Shown: positions 29,876 to 39,320, counted from the stretch's first letter. The stretch: 64,000 bases of DNA from Psychromonas sp. L1A2 (GCF_009828855.1 NZ_WUAG01000001.1:62001-126000), one strand, 5' to 3'. The notes: generated from the sequence alone by a model not told the origin. Translations and numbers: made by a program.

Positions 29876-32800
29876 ATGACGCAAAATATAGAATCAGCAA
29901 TTAAACCCACTCTTCATCGGGGCTTTCCACTTCCTATATGTGACCTTTCTCCTGATTCTTTTGAAGACTTCGTCTACCAAGCGTTATCACTATTAGGTAA
30001 ATCAAAACGATTTGAAATGCAAAGTGGTCGGCAACCTTCTGGCGATCAAGGCTTTGATTGCACAGCTAAGACAAAAGGAAGCAATGAACTAATTTGTATC
30101 CAGTGTAAACGATACAACACAACATTACAGAAAAAAACAGTTGCAGAAGAGGTTATTAAAGTTGCTTTAGAGGGGATCTTAAATAGATCAACGGTTAAAC
30201 AACATTATATAATAACTTCAGGAACCGTATCTGGAACTTTACGTCAAATACTTCGTCAAGATAACTATTTATCACTTAAAGACGAATGTAAAAAAATAAT
30301 AGAAAACGAAAGATTCCAGCCTGCACTATTACAGAAGGTAAAGAATAATAGTATTGATCCAATAAGTGCCGTAAAAAAATATATAGATTCTTTAGATCAA
30401 TTATTAGTATGGTCTGGTGTGGATTTTCAAAATGAATTGCTCTGCATATGGAGTAGTTTACATGATGTATTAGAAAAAAACTTTTCAATCGAGGCTGTAT
30501 TAAAAGATAAACCAACGCCCGACTTTAATCTCAATGTATATCTAAATAAAAAATTGGAAGAAGAAGTAAAATTAGCTCCTTTGTACTATAACCAATCACT
30601 ATTACCGAACAACTTAAAAAGTGAAATTAAACTAGAGAGATATGGAGATTCTGTTTTTTCAATAGATGCAATAATATCGTTGTTAAAGCAAAGTAAGTGT
30701 ATCGTTTTATCTTCTCCAGGAGGCAGTGGAAAGTCAAGCTCGCTATCGATAATTGAAAAAAAGTTAGTATGCATTCAAAGTGACGTAGAGTATATCCCTG
30801 TTAAAATAAAGCTGAGAAGTTATTCAAGAAACACATTAAATAACATGATAGAGCATGAACTAGGAATAACTTATGGATCATGGAAAAGCCTACCATTTAA
30901 GTTCATTTTTCTTTTTGATGGGCTTGATGAAATGTTGCAGCATGATACACAAGCATTCTATGACAATCTTGCTTCTACGGTAGGGGGGCATAACTATATT
31001 CTTACAGTGAGAGATACTGGGATAGGCGTTGAGACAAGTTCTAAATCTATTCATGCTTGCTTCTCAATTCAACCATTATCGTATAGAAGTGCTTTTAACA
31101 TCGCTAGTGATATATTTAAAGGCGATGAGCTATTAGGTTTCTATTCTGAATACAGAAACAAACTTAGTACTATTGGCTATAACTTCCTTTCATCCCCTTT
31201 TGTTTTGTCATTATCTATAGATTATTACAAGATAAATAACAGCTTACCTAAAAGTATAGAAGATGTTATTGAAGATTGGATATCAAATAAAATAAAAAGC
31301 GATAAAAAAAGGGTTACAGATGTAACTATAAAATTAAATAGAGTTCCAGTTAGTAAAATTGAAGAGGCCTTCTCATTAATTCTTTATAAAGCTAGCTTTG
31401 AGAAAAATATTACATCAATATCTGAAGACACTTTCATAGAATTAATAGAAGAGTCTTATGATGAATTAGCTTCTTACAAGGGGCACTTAACAAGGCTATT
31501 GGACCTTCATGAGTTCATCTCTATGGTGCATCATTATGAAATTTTATATCAAAATACTGATGGCTATTACACAACCCCACACGCAATAATATCTGACTAC
31601 TTGTCTTCTAAATTACTTTCTAGAAAATGGCGTAAATATAAATCTACATTTATCAATTCACATTACGATATTTGGTTATATTGCAGTAATTTCATAGTTA
31701 ATGAAGATAGAGAAGATTATTTAAATACAGTGTTCAATTTTGATATTTGCCTAGGAGCAAAGATTGCAAATAAATTTCAAGGAAGTTACACAAATGAAAT
31801 CCAAAATAGACTTTTAAACCTTGAGCAATGTAGCAAAGTTCTTACAAGAAGCAATGCCATTTCTGCGTTAGGAATATTGGGAACTGAAAGTTGCTACAAT
31901 AGGCTAAAATCCCAAGAGGGGTATCAAGACCAACACCACCCCTATCAAAGGCTCCGAGCACTAGCACTTAATGGTGATAGAGAGATTTTGCTTAAAATAA
32001 TTAGTGAAAATGAACATCAAGTACAAGCTCCAATAAAAATATCTGGAGGTGAATACGATTTATGGTTTAATTCTCCTCCTGCAATTATTACTGACATTGC
32101 TAGAGGTCGTGTTGAAGAATGGTTGAACAACAAACGGCCTCCCTTATGCATGAGTTTACGGACTCTTGCGTTATTTGGAGATAGTTTTGATATTAATATG
32201 CTAATTTCTGTTTTAGAAAATACCGATGAGGAACAAGAGTTTTACGATGCAGCGAAAGCCCTTTTTCAAATAGACAATAACTCTCTCATTGAGGCTCTCT
32301 CAAAGATAATAACTGAAAAGCAATCAACTTTATACTGGGCAAAACAATTCCTTTTTTCAATAGGGATTGAGTGCAGTGTGGATGATGAGTTTAATTACTT
32401 TATAGAGCAAAGTGAAAAAAAAGAAGAAGAATTAGCGAGAGATGAACACTTGTATTCATTGGGTAAGCTAGTTGATTTTATTAAAAAAACGAAGTTAGAT
32501 GATAAAAAAATAAAAATATTGATAAGCGTTTATAAAAGCCTAGGGTTTAAAGATGACTTCTACTACAACCGTTTAATATGGAGTTTAGCAAGAAATGGAA
32601 AACCTGGATCTTTTTTGCCTATAGTAGCACTCGCTTATGAAAGAAAAATTCCAGAAGAAATCAATAATGCCATATGTTATCTTTCTTATTCCGATGAGTT
32701 AACTATAGATAGCTCCCTAGAACAAAAAATAGATGATTATTTCGAATCCCTCAATGGTAAATATGAAGGGATATTCCAATATTATATCCATTATTATTAC

Positions 32801-33463
32801 AAACATAAGTCTAAAAGTTTTGCTCTTAGTTTAATAAACAAAAAAATAACAGAAAAACTAAGGCATTTATCGCCAGAAAGCATAGCTAGAGAAAATTATA
32901 TTGGTTCTTTCTTTGAATATAATATGATTTTTGATTTTCTATCAGATAAAAAATGTGAAGACATAAACTTATGCGAAAAAGATGCTATAAAATTCTTATT
33001 GATAGACACTGAATGCTCAGACGATAATAAGATCATTAAGCTTAAAATACTTTCTTCCATTGATAAGGAAAAGCTTAATTATTACTCTAATAGAATAATC
33101 GATCCAGATGTAAAAATTAGTGCAATTAACTACTTGCTTATCAACGACTTAGCTTTCTCTCCTATATCATTTATGGAAAAATATTTATTGATACTCCTAT
33201 CGCACTACATGTTCTACCCGACAATAGAACATGTTTGCAAAAACGAATGGGATGACAGATTAGCAAATTTGTTTCTAGAGTCCTTTATTGAATATGATTG
33301 GGACCATATTAATGCGCAGATGTTTGAAAAGTACATAAATGTGTTTCTAACTTTGATAACGAAAGAACAATTAGAAATTTTCGAAAAAAAGCGAGTTAAG
33401 CCTATAAGTCTTTGTATAGAAAGAATTTATAAAATTTGGTTGGAAAGCAACGATATTAATTAA
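29876..33463 (+). CDS. Mrr-like nuclease-NACHT NTPase-HEAT protein, candidate antiphage defence
   Basis: Single protein of 1195 residues. Residues about 25-125 form a restriction-endonuclease (Mrr-like PD-(D/E)XK) domain: SFEDFVYQAL, then SGDQGFD (Asp 61) and CIQCKRY (Gln 76, Lys 78). A helical linker leads to a STAND/NACHT-type NTPase with Walker A SPGGSGKSS (Lys 286) and Walker B FIFLFDGLDEML (346-353). From about 655 to 815 helical repeats of HEAT type appear (SNAISALGILG, LRALALNGDREILLKII, LRTLALFGD). The rest is helical and probably senses a trigger. Codons are rich in AGA, AGG, ATA and AAA, unlike neighbours that use CGT. The nuclease-NACHT architecture fits bacterial NLR-like defence proteins, but the exact family is unassigned. 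Confidence 0.8.
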   Translation: MTQNIESAIKPTLHRGFPLPICDLSPDSFEDFVYQALSLLGKSKRFEMQSGRQPSGDQGFDCTAKTKGSNELICIQCKRYNTTLQKKTVAEEVIKVALEGILNRSTVKQHYIITSGTVSGTLRQILRQDNYLSLKDECKKIIENERFQPALLQKVKNNSIDPISAVKKYIDSLDQLLVWSGVDFQNELLCIWSSLHDVLEKNFSIEAVLKDKPTPDFNLNVYLNKKLEEEVKLAPLYYNQSLLPNNLKSEIKLERYGDSVFSIDAIISLLKQSKCIVLSSPGGSGKSSSLSIIEKKLVCIQSDVEYIPVKIKLRSYSRNTLNNMIEHELGITYGSWKSLPFKFIFLFDGLDEMLQHDTQAFYDNLASTVGGHNYILTVRDTGIGVETSSKSIHACFSIQPLSYRSAFNIASDIFKGDELLGFYSEYRNKLSTIGYNFLSSPFVLSLSIDYYKINNSLPKSIEDVIEDWISNKIKSDKKRVTDVTIKLNRVPVSKIEEAFSLILYKASFEKNITSISEDTFIELIEESYDELASYKGHLTRLLDLHEFISMVHHYEILYQNTDGYYTTPHAIISDYLSSKLLSRKWRKYKSTFINSHYDIWLYCSNFIVNEDREDYLNTVFNFDICLGAKIANKFQGSYTNEIQNRLLNLEQCSKVLTRSNAISALGILGTESCYNRLKSQEGYQDQHHPYQRLRALALNGDREILLKIISENEHQVQAPIKISGGEYDLWFNSPPAIITDIARGRVEEWLNNKRPPLCMSLRTLALFGDSFDINMLISVLENTDEEQEFYDAAKALFQIDNNSLIEALSKIITEKQSTLYWAKQFLFSIGIECSVDDEFNYFIEQSEKKEEELARDEHLYSLGKLVDFIKKTKLDDKKIKILISVYKSLGFKDDFYYNRLIWSLARNGKPGSFLPIVALAYERKIPEEINNAICYLSYSDELTIDSSLEQKIDDYFESLNGKYEGIFQYYIHYYYKHKSKSFALSLINKKITEKLRHLSPESIARENYIGSFFEYNMIFDFLSDKKCEDINLCEKDAIKFLLIDTECSDDNKIIKLKILSSIDKEKLNYYSNRIIDPDVKISAINYLLINDLAFSPISFMEKYLLILLSHYMFYPTIEHVCKNEWDDRLANLFLESFIEYDWDHINAQMFEKYINVFLTLITKEQLEIFEKKRVKPISLCIERIYKIWLESNDIN

Positions 33464-33866
33464 TAGAAAGTAACGTAATTCATTAATTAGTTGTGTTAGT
33501 ACTATTTAGCTCTATAACTATAGGTCTCTAACTCGCTTTGGGGCGAAAGCGACTTAGTGATTAGATATAATTTAGAGATAGAATCTTATCCAATGAAAAA
33601 TAAAAAATTATTGGACAGCCACTCATTTAATTAAATAATATCAATAAGTTAACAAGTTAAAATGAACAATATGGTTAAATCCCTCCATTGAGTTTTTCTG
33701 AATTAATCACTGCCTTTAGTAAGCTAAGGCAGTAATTATACGACTGTATTGGGTTATGAGCAGACGTGCTAGCTAAACTCGCCACAGAGATGTGGCGAAA
33801 CACCAAGTTATAATGAGTTATAAAGAATGAACGACCGCAGATGAGCCATCAAAACATCGGGATATT
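33464..33866. other. Gene-free stretch with three hairpins
   Basis: 403 bases between the NACHT gene and the leftward aldolase gene. Hairpins: TCGCTTT / AAAGCGA (33533-33552), ACTGCCTT / AAGGCAGT (33709-33733, bulged) and TCGCCACA-GAGA-TGTGGCGA (33779-33798, perfect). None has a clear T tract, though one of them probably ends each convergent transcript. No reading frame of note. Confidence 0.5.
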
Positions 33867-34751
33867 TTAAACTGAAGCTTTATATATTTCGTTAATCGCT
33901 GTTGCTAACAATTTATCAAATTCTGCTGGTGTTTGTTTTGCTGATAAATCTGAAAGTAGCGCACGTGAAAAGCTTGCAATTAAATTAGGATTTTTTGCTA
34001 ATAATGTATTGGCTTCTTGACGACTATACCCGCCAGATAAAGCGACAATACGAACGATATGAGCATCATTCATTAATGTGCTATAAACACCACTAACCGT
34101 TGGTATAGATACTTTTAACATTATTTTAACTGAGTTATCTAATTGCGATAGTTGCTTTTCAATTTCAGCAATGAGCATTATTTCAGCTTCTTTTTTGCTA
34201 CTACTATGAATATCTACTTCTGGCTCAAGAATTGGCACTAGCCCTGCTGCAGCTATTTGTGTACCAACTTGGATTTGTTGTTCTACAATTTTTTTAATAG
34301 AAGCTGCATTTGCTTCATGTATTACTGAGCGCATTTTTGTTCCAAAGATATTCCTATCCTTCGCTCTTTCTAATAAACGATCTAAATCTGGCATCGGCTT
34401 CATTAACTGAACGCCATCCTTTTGTTCTGCAAGTCCTTTATCTACTTTTAGAATGGGTACTATGCCTTTTTTATCCCATAAATAATCGCCTGTATACAAC
34501 CCCTCTATTTTTCTATCCATTGTCTTTTCAAATAATATAGCAGCTAAAATATGTTCAGAGGTAAAAGATTGGCTTTGTATTATTCGACTTCTCATCGCTT
34601 GGACTAAGTCATACATTTCTTCTTCAGAATGATATTCACTTTCTTCAATACCATAGCCTTTTAACGCTTTTGGGGTGCTCCCTCCACTTTGATCAAGTGC
34701 AGCGATAAAACCTTTTCCTGTTCTCATTCGTTCTAATTGTTTTTTATTCAT
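33867..34751 (-). CDS. fda: Class I fructose-bisphosphate aldolase (bacterial single-chain type)
   Basis: Schiff-base aldolase of 294 residues of the Staphylococcus-like type, cleaving fructose 1,6-bisphosphate to two trioses. Signature segments: ERMRTGKGFIAALDQSGGST, YDLVQAMRSRIIQS, GIVPILKVDKGLAE, FGTKMRSVIHEAN, LVPILEPEVDIHS, and KIMLKVSIPTVSG with the Schiff-base lysine. SGGYSRQEAN follows. It has a strong ribosome-binding site, GGAGG, seven bases before the ATG. This enzyme is uncommon in gammaproteobacteria, which normally use class II FbaA. It is divergent from a second phosphoglycerate mutase, so the pair looks like an acquired glycolytic cassette (inference). Confidence 0.93.
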   Translation of the reverse strand: MNKKQLERMRTGKGFIAALDQSGGSTPKALKGYGIEESEYHSEEEMYDLVQAMRSRIIQSQSFTSEHILAAILFEKTMDRKIEGLYTGDYLWDKKGIVPILKVDKGLAEQKDGVQLMKPMPDLDRLLERAKDRNIFGTKMRSVIHEANAASIKKIVEQQIQVGTQIAAAGLVPILEPEVDIHSSSKKEAEIMLIAEIEKQLSQLDNSVKIMLKVSIPTVSGVYSTLMNDAHIVRIVALSGGYSRQEANTLLAKNPNLIASFSRALLSDLSAKQTPAEFDKLLATAINEIYKASV

Positions 34752-34919
34752 CGAAAACCTCCAAATAATAAATATCAGTAACCGTTAATATTATTATCAT
34801 TCAAAGTGAGCTTATTTTTGCTTATAGTCAAATCAAACTTACAACATAATTACTTTTTACAGTTCGCCAGCGTTTTCCTATTTTATCTTCCCGAACAGAT
34901 GCTAACAACAATATAAAAA

Positions 34920-34990
34920 CAGCAACGATTGCGGCGTTGCTGCTATATTTATAGGTCGATTAATAACCTATTTACTATCTGCAACGATTG
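34920..34990. promoter_or_regulatory. Possible operators between fda and the second gpmI
   Basis: CAGCAACG / CGTTGCTG forms a perfect 8-bp palindrome (34920-34942). The word GCAACGATTG occurs at 34922-34931 and again at 34981-34990. ATAGGT / ACCTAT forms another short inverted repeat between them. Repeated words in a divergent gap could bind a shared regulator. No regulator gene is nearby. Confidence 0.3.
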
Positions 34991-35120
34991 GAATAATCTG
35001 GATGGAGATATTTGTAAAATACACATTAAAGATGGCTAAATATTCAATTTTTAAAATAATTCGATGAGTAGATAAACTGGAAAAATACACAAAGGCAGAA
35101 AATACATAAAGGCATAAATA

Positions 35121-36626
35121 ATGAAAAAAACACCTGTTTTACTAATTATATTAGACGGCCTAGGCGTTAATCCTAGTCGAGCTCATAACGCCTGGGCATT
35201 AGCGAAAACGCCTCATCTTGACCATTATTTTTCTACTTGGCCACACACTGTATTAAATGCATCAGGAGAAGCTGTCGGTCTTCCAGATGGTCAGTTTGGA
35301 AATTCAGAAGTGGGACATTTAACTCTCGGATCTGGTCGTGTTTTGAAACAAGAACTGCCACGTATTTCAGACGCGATTAGCAGTGATAAATTGTCCTCAA
35401 ACCTTAAGTGGCAGGCCATGCTTAGTCAGTCACCGCGCTTACATTTAGTCGGCTTAGTATCAGATGGCGGAGTGCATTCTCATATTGACCACCTTTGTGG
35501 ACTTTTACCATTGCTAGTGAAGGCAGGCATCGAACCCGTCATACACATGATCAGCGATGGGCGAGACACTGCACCACGCTCTGCACAAATGTATATCCAA
35601 CAAGTAGAAGACAAATTACAGCAATTGGGATCTGGCAAAATTGCAACATTAAGCGGTCGCTACTTAGCCATGGACAGAACCAATCAGTGGGATCGAACCC
35701 AACAGGCTTGGTCAGCTATAGTCACGGGCCAAGGATTAAAGAGTGATACTGCACGCAATGCCTTAGAAGCGGCTTACCAGCGCGATGAAAACGATGAATT
35801 TATTCAACCGACCATCATTGGTGATTACAAAGGAATTGCTGAGAATGAAGCCGTCTTGTCCTTCAATTTTCGTAGCGATCGTATTCGTCAGTTGGCTGCG
35901 GCTATTGGTCTAGAGACATTTAATGATTTTGATCGTGCCAACGAAGGAGGGCGTTCAATAGTTTGCATGACTGAATACGACGCACAATTTCCGTTTCCAG
36001 TTTTATTTGAACCACAATTACCACAACAAGTGCTAGCACAGATCATCAGTGCAGCTGGCATGCAACAGTTCCATTGTGCTGAAACTGAAAAATACCCGCA
36101 TGTTACCTATTTTTTCAACGGTGGAGTTGAACCTCCCTTCCCTGGAGAAACCCGTAAAATCATTCCTTCACCTGCGGTTGCTACTTACGATTTAAAACCT
36201 GAAATGAGTGCCCCTGCAGTCGCTAACGAGGTTATTACTGCCATTGAAAGTGATTCATACCAATTTGTTTTAGTAAACTTTGCCAATACTGATATGGTTG
36301 GTCACACAGCGGTGCGTCCGGCAGTCATTAGTGCAGTTGAAACCGTTGACCTGCAAAGCTCGCGTATTATACAAAGTGCGTTACAACGTGGCTGGCGAAT
36401 ACTTCTCACGGCTGATCACGGGAATTGTGATGAAATGGTTGATCCACAAACAGGGGAGCCACATACCCAGCATACATCCTACCCGGTACCGTGCCTCTTA
36501 ATCGGAGAAAAAAATGTGCAATTGGGTATCGGGCGTAGCCTTGCTGACGTAGCGCCAACTATTCTGGAATTACTCGATTTACCCAAACCTGAGGTGATGA
36601 CCGGCCACAGTTTGTTGTTATATTAA
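35121..36626 (+). CDS. gpmI: Phosphoglycerate mutase, cofactor-independent (second copy)
   Basis: Dimanganese phosphoglycerate mutase of 501 residues, interconverting 3- and 2-phosphoglycerate. Metal and catalytic motifs are intact: LLIILDGLG, DGQFGNSEVGHL (phosphorylated Ser), LVSDGGVHSH, SDGRDTAPRSA, RYLAMDRTNQWDR, FNFRSDRIRQ, EKYPHVTYFFNGG, NTDMVGHTAV, TADHGNCDEM and TQHTSYPVP. It is the paralogue of the gene at 41.7-43.2 kb but clearly diverged, and its GC content looks higher than that of its surroundings. With the divergent class I aldolase it may be horizontally acquired. Its start follows AAGGCATAAATA. Confidence 0.93.
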   Translation: MKKTPVLLIILDGLGVNPSRAHNAWALAKTPHLDHYFSTWPHTVLNASGEAVGLPDGQFGNSEVGHLTLGSGRVLKQELPRISDAISSDKLSSNLKWQAMLSQSPRLHLVGLVSDGGVHSHIDHLCGLLPLLVKAGIEPVIHMISDGRDTAPRSAQMYIQQVEDKLQQLGSGKIATLSGRYLAMDRTNQWDRTQQAWSAIVTGQGLKSDTARNALEAAYQRDENDEFIQPTIIGDYKGIAENEAVLSFNFRSDRIRQLAAAIGLETFNDFDRANEGGRSIVCMTEYDAQFPFPVLFEPQLPQQVLAQIISAAGMQQFHCAETEKYPHVTYFFNGGVEPPFPGETRKIIPSPAVATYDLKPEMSAPAVANEVITAIESDSYQFVLVNFANTDMVGHTAVRPAVISAVETVDLQSSRIIQSALQRGWRILLTADHGNCDEMVDPQTGEPHTQHTSYPVPCLLIGEKNVQLGIGRSLADVAPTILELLDLPKPEVMTGHSLLLY

Positions 36627-36668
36627 ATATTTTGGTATGAAAGAATACGCAAATAAAAGTTATGGCGT

Positions 36669-36773
36669 CTAGTTTTTCATTTTACCTGTTTGACGAGCAC
36701 CATCGATTAATAGGAGGTTACGTGCTTCCTTTTCTTTCCACTCAATTAATCTGTTTATGCGTGATCTTTTCAT
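36669..36773 (-). pseudogene. N-terminal stub of a DUF4143-type AAA ATPase
   Basis: A 34-codon frame on the minus strand reads MKRSRINRLIEWKEKEARN, then LLLIDGARQTGKMKN and stop. LLLxGARQxGK is the P-loop entry of the AAA_14/DUF4143 ATPase family, normally about 400 residues. An AAGGTG ribosome-binding site precedes the ATG. Everything after the P-loop is missing; the second gpmI begins its 3' end close by. It is probably the remnant of a deleted accessory gene. Confidence 0.6.
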
Positions 36774-36815
36774 ATCGACACTTTTACACCTTAATCCCAA
36801 ATCATTTGTTTTGTT

Positions 36816-36902
36816 ACACTTTAATGCGCATAAAAAAGCAAGTTATTACATTTTTATGCGCATTAAAGTGTTCTATTTGACATTTTTTGGCGCATAAAAG
36901 TG
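36816..36902. repeat. 20-bp perfect inverted repeat plus a third half-copy
   Basis: ACACTTTAATGCGCATAAAA (36816-36835) and its exact complement (36852-36871) flank a 16-base spacer. GGCGCATAAAAGTG (36889-36902) repeats the core again, and GACACTTTTACACC lies at 36777-36790. The copies sit just upstream of the ATPase stub, so they may be its autoregulatory operators or the ends of an element. The rest of the 36.9-37.2 kb gap holds only AT-rich DNA before dusA. Confidence 0.6.
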
Positions 36903-37207
36903 TTTTTAATGTCTTTGTAAGGCTGTCTATTTAACTGTGTTTTTAATCCTTTAGTTTATTAATTATGTGGCTAGCTATTATTGCAAGAAGCACTTTTTCT
37001 CCTTTTTCCTTCCTTATTGATGATTGTATTGGTCATTTTTTATGGCTTTAAACAGTTGTTAAATGGCATTTTTAAGTAATGATTTTCTGTTATAATTCTT
37101 CTTTTGAAATGCCAGTTGAAGGTTAGTCGTCATCACATTTTTAATGTGGACGGGTTAGTACTCTGATCTGGCTTATTGATCGTCTTTCATTTTAATCTTG
37201 GTGTTTT

Positions 37208-38182
37208 ATGCAAAATTTCCCTACAAACCGTTTCTCTATTGCTCCGATGCTTGATTGGACTGATCAATATTGTCGTTACTTTCATCGTTTAATGAGTAAA
37301 AATACTCTCTTGTATACTGAAATGGTGACGACTGGCGCAATTTTATATGGCAAAGGCGATTATTTACAACGAGATGCAGCTGAACACCCAGTCGCATTAC
37401 AGTTAGGTGGCTTTGCAGCCTTAGATTTAGCGCAAGCTGCTAAAGCAGGGGCTGAGCGTGGTTTTGATGAGATTAATTTAAACGTGGGTTGTCCTTCAGA
37501 TCGAGTTCAAAATGGACGTTTCGGTGCGTGTTTGATGGCGGAAGGGGCGTTAGTTGGTGATGCTGTAAAAGCGATGAAAGATGCTAGTGGCTTATCCGTT
37601 ACAGTAAAAACCCGTATTGGTATTGATGATTTAGATTCTTATGAGTTTTTATGTGACTTTGTTGAAAAAGTAAAGTCGCAAGGTTGTGATACGTTTATTG
37701 TGCATGCACGTAAAGCTTGGCTAAGTGGTTTAAGCCCTAAACAAAATCGTGATGTTCCACCGTTAGATTACGAACGCGTTTATCAGTTAAAGCGAGACTT
37801 CCCTGAGTTAACGATTGCGATTAATGGTGGCATTAAAACACTTTCTGAATGTGAAACTCACTTGCAGCATGTTGATGGTGTGATGTTAGGAAGAGAGATT
37901 TATGCGAACCCATACTTATTAAGTGGTGTTGACCAACAGCTATTTGGTTGTGATAAAATACCCTTAACACGTTTTGAAGTATTAGAAAAAATGTACCCTT
38001 ATATTGAGTCTCAGTTAACTGATGGTGTACATTTGAATCGTGTTGCTCGACATATGTTAGGGCTGTTTCAAGGGTTACCTGGAGCACGTGCATGGCGACG
38101 TCATTTAAGTGAAAATGGACATATACCAGGTTCAGGTATTGAAGTGATGCAAAAAGCAGCGTCATTTGTTAACGAAGAATAA
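37208..38182 (+). CDS. dusA: tRNA-dihydrouridine(20/20a) synthase DusA
   Basis: FMN enzyme reducing uridine 20/20a in tRNA. The 324 residues follow E. coli DusA closely: [57 protein letters not shown] with the catalytic Cys, [52 protein letters not shown] and [19 protein letters not shown]. The EMVTTGA and [10 protein letters not shown] motifs separate it from DusB and DusC. The lipoprotein gene follows nine bases downstream. Confidence 0.96.
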   Translation: MQNFPTNRFSIAPMLDWTDQYCRYFHRLMSKNTLLYTEMVTTGAILYGKGDYLQRDAAEHPVALQLGGFAALDLAQAAKAGAERGFDEINLNVGCPSDRVQNGRFGACLMAEGALVGDAVKAMKDASGLSVTVKTRIGIDDLDSYEFLCDFVEKVKSQGCDTFIVHARKAWLSGLSPKQNRDVPPLDYERVYQLKRDFPELTIAINGGIKTLSECETHLQHVDGVMLGREIYANPYLLSGVDQQLFGCDKIPLTRFEVLEKMYPYIESQLTDGVHLNRVARHMLGLFQGLPGARAWRRHLSENGHIPGSGIEVMQKAASFVNEE

Positions 38183-38191
38183 GGTAATAAG

Positions 38192-38794
38192 ATGAAAAAA
38201 TGGTATTTTTTATTCGTATTAGTCGGTATGCAACTTACCCTTGTTGGTTGTAGTACACAAACAACACCTGTAAAAGAAGTACAAGAACAGACTGAAACGA
38301 AGCGTTTAATGATTGTCAGTAGCGGTAAACCTTCTAAGGTATTACCTGCTTTTACTACTTACAGTTGGAGTGAAGAATACAATCAAGTTTTATCGAGTGT
38401 TGCAGGACAAAATCAACAAGAGTTTAAAACCTATATTCGCGATCAAATAAAAGCTTATTTAAGTACTAAAGGCTATGAATATAAAGCAGATCCTAAACAA
38501 GCGAATGTAGTTTTTGGCTTTTTGTTTGCGTTAGAAGATGCCATTGCTGATCGAACTATTCAAGAGCGTTTTGGTTTATTGCCCGGTTTAAGACGCGCTA
38601 AAGCCAGCGACCCTCGTTATGAAAAAGGTTCTCTGTTATTAACGGTATTAGATAATCAACAAAAGACTATTTACTGGCGTTCAGCGGTACAAGGTTTCGT
38701 TGATTTAGAAAAAGATAAAGTAGAGTCTGGTTCAACTCGGATGCAGGGGATTTTAAATATGATGCTGAAAGATTTTCCTGAAGCGGGTCAATAA
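38192..38794 (+). CDS. DUF4136-type lipoprotein
   Basis: Predicted outer-membrane or periplasmic lipoprotein of 200 residues. The signal peptide with lipobox LTLVGC anchors it. The mature part contains YSWSEEYNQVL, then an amphipathic region (IRDQIKAYLSTKGYEYKADP), ANVVFGFLFALED and KGSLLLTVLDNQQKTIYWRS. This beta-rich pattern fits DUF4136 proteins, whose role is unknown. It starts 9 bases after dusA and ends at a strong hairpin, so the two genes are probably one transcript. Confidence 0.7.
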   Translation: MKKWYFLFVLVGMQLTLVGCSTQTTPVKEVQEQTETKRLMIVSSGKPSKVLPAFTTYSWSEEYNQVLSSVAGQNQQEFKTYIRDQIKAYLSTKGYEYKADPKQANVVFGFLFALEDAIADRTIQERFGLLPGLRRAKASDPRYEKGSLLLTVLDNQQKTIYWRSAVQGFVDLEKDKVESGSTRMQGILNMMLKDFPEAGQ

Positions 38795-38825
38795 GTCATT
38801 ATAGCTTATTCATCATACTGTTAAT

Positions 38826-38853
38826 AAAAACCACACAATTGTGTGGTTTTTTT
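38826..38853. terminator. Bidirectional terminator between convergent genes
   Basis: AAAAACCACACAA / TTGTGTGGTTTTT is a perfect palindrome followed by two further T. It serves the lipoprotein gene and possibly panM from the other side. Confidence 0.85.
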
Positions 38854-38873
38854 ATGGGCGGTCTGTCGCTTTT

Positions 38874-39302
38874 TTATAACAGTTTTTTAGTCGCGATATG
38901 GTTATTCAGTTGATATCCGCTATCTGATAAAAACGCTTGAGTGGCTAACAATTCTACTTCTGCCACTTCTTTCAAGTTGTATTCAATATCAGTCATGCCT
39001 TCTGCCGTTAAAGACTTCTCTAGCTGTTTTAACAGGTTTTTACCTACACCACGACGACGAGTTAGATCTCTAATTGTTAATTGCGATAACGTTGCTTGAG
39101 TTGCATTTATTTGTACTTTAACCGCACCGATATGACGCTCGTTAAACATCGTCATATAAAGTCGAGATGACGATTGGGTTATCAGCTCTGCAAGGGCTTG
39201 CTCTGTTAATGATGCTTCAGGGAGGTAATTTGCGTAGATCTTTTGTAAATCTATAACCAGTTGTGTTGATACGGTGTTGGCAATGAAAACGGATAATCGC
39301 AT
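38874..39302 (-). CDS. panM: PanM/PanZ-like GNAT protein, aspartate decarboxylase maturation factor
   Basis: GNAT-fold protein of 142 residues. IDLQKIYANYLPE at the start, LYMTMFNERHIGAVKVQI, and the acetyl-CoA loop LTIRDLTRRRGVGKNLLKQL match E. coli PanM (PanZ) around IDLQKIW and VREVTRRRGVGQYLL. PanM promotes self-cleavage of PanD in an acetyl-CoA-dependent way, linking CoA level to beta-alanine supply. PanD is not in the window. It precedes the yibQ frame by 18 bases on the other side (yibQ ends at 39321), and both are read leftward. Confidence 0.8.
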   Translation of the reverse strand: MRLSVFIANTVSTQLVIDLQKIYANYLPEASLTEQALAELITQSSSRLYMTMFNERHIGAVKVQINATQATLSQLTIRDLTRRRGVGKNLLKQLEKSLTAEGMTDIEYNLKEVAEVELLATQAFLSDSGYQLNNHIATKKLL

Positions 39303-39320
39303 ACAGTACTCACTATAATA

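Noticed and set aside
36662..36880. 72-codon plus-strand frame in the gpmI-dusA gap
   Set aside because: It is the antisense of the ATPase stub and runs through the palindromes; no ribosome-binding site or homology.
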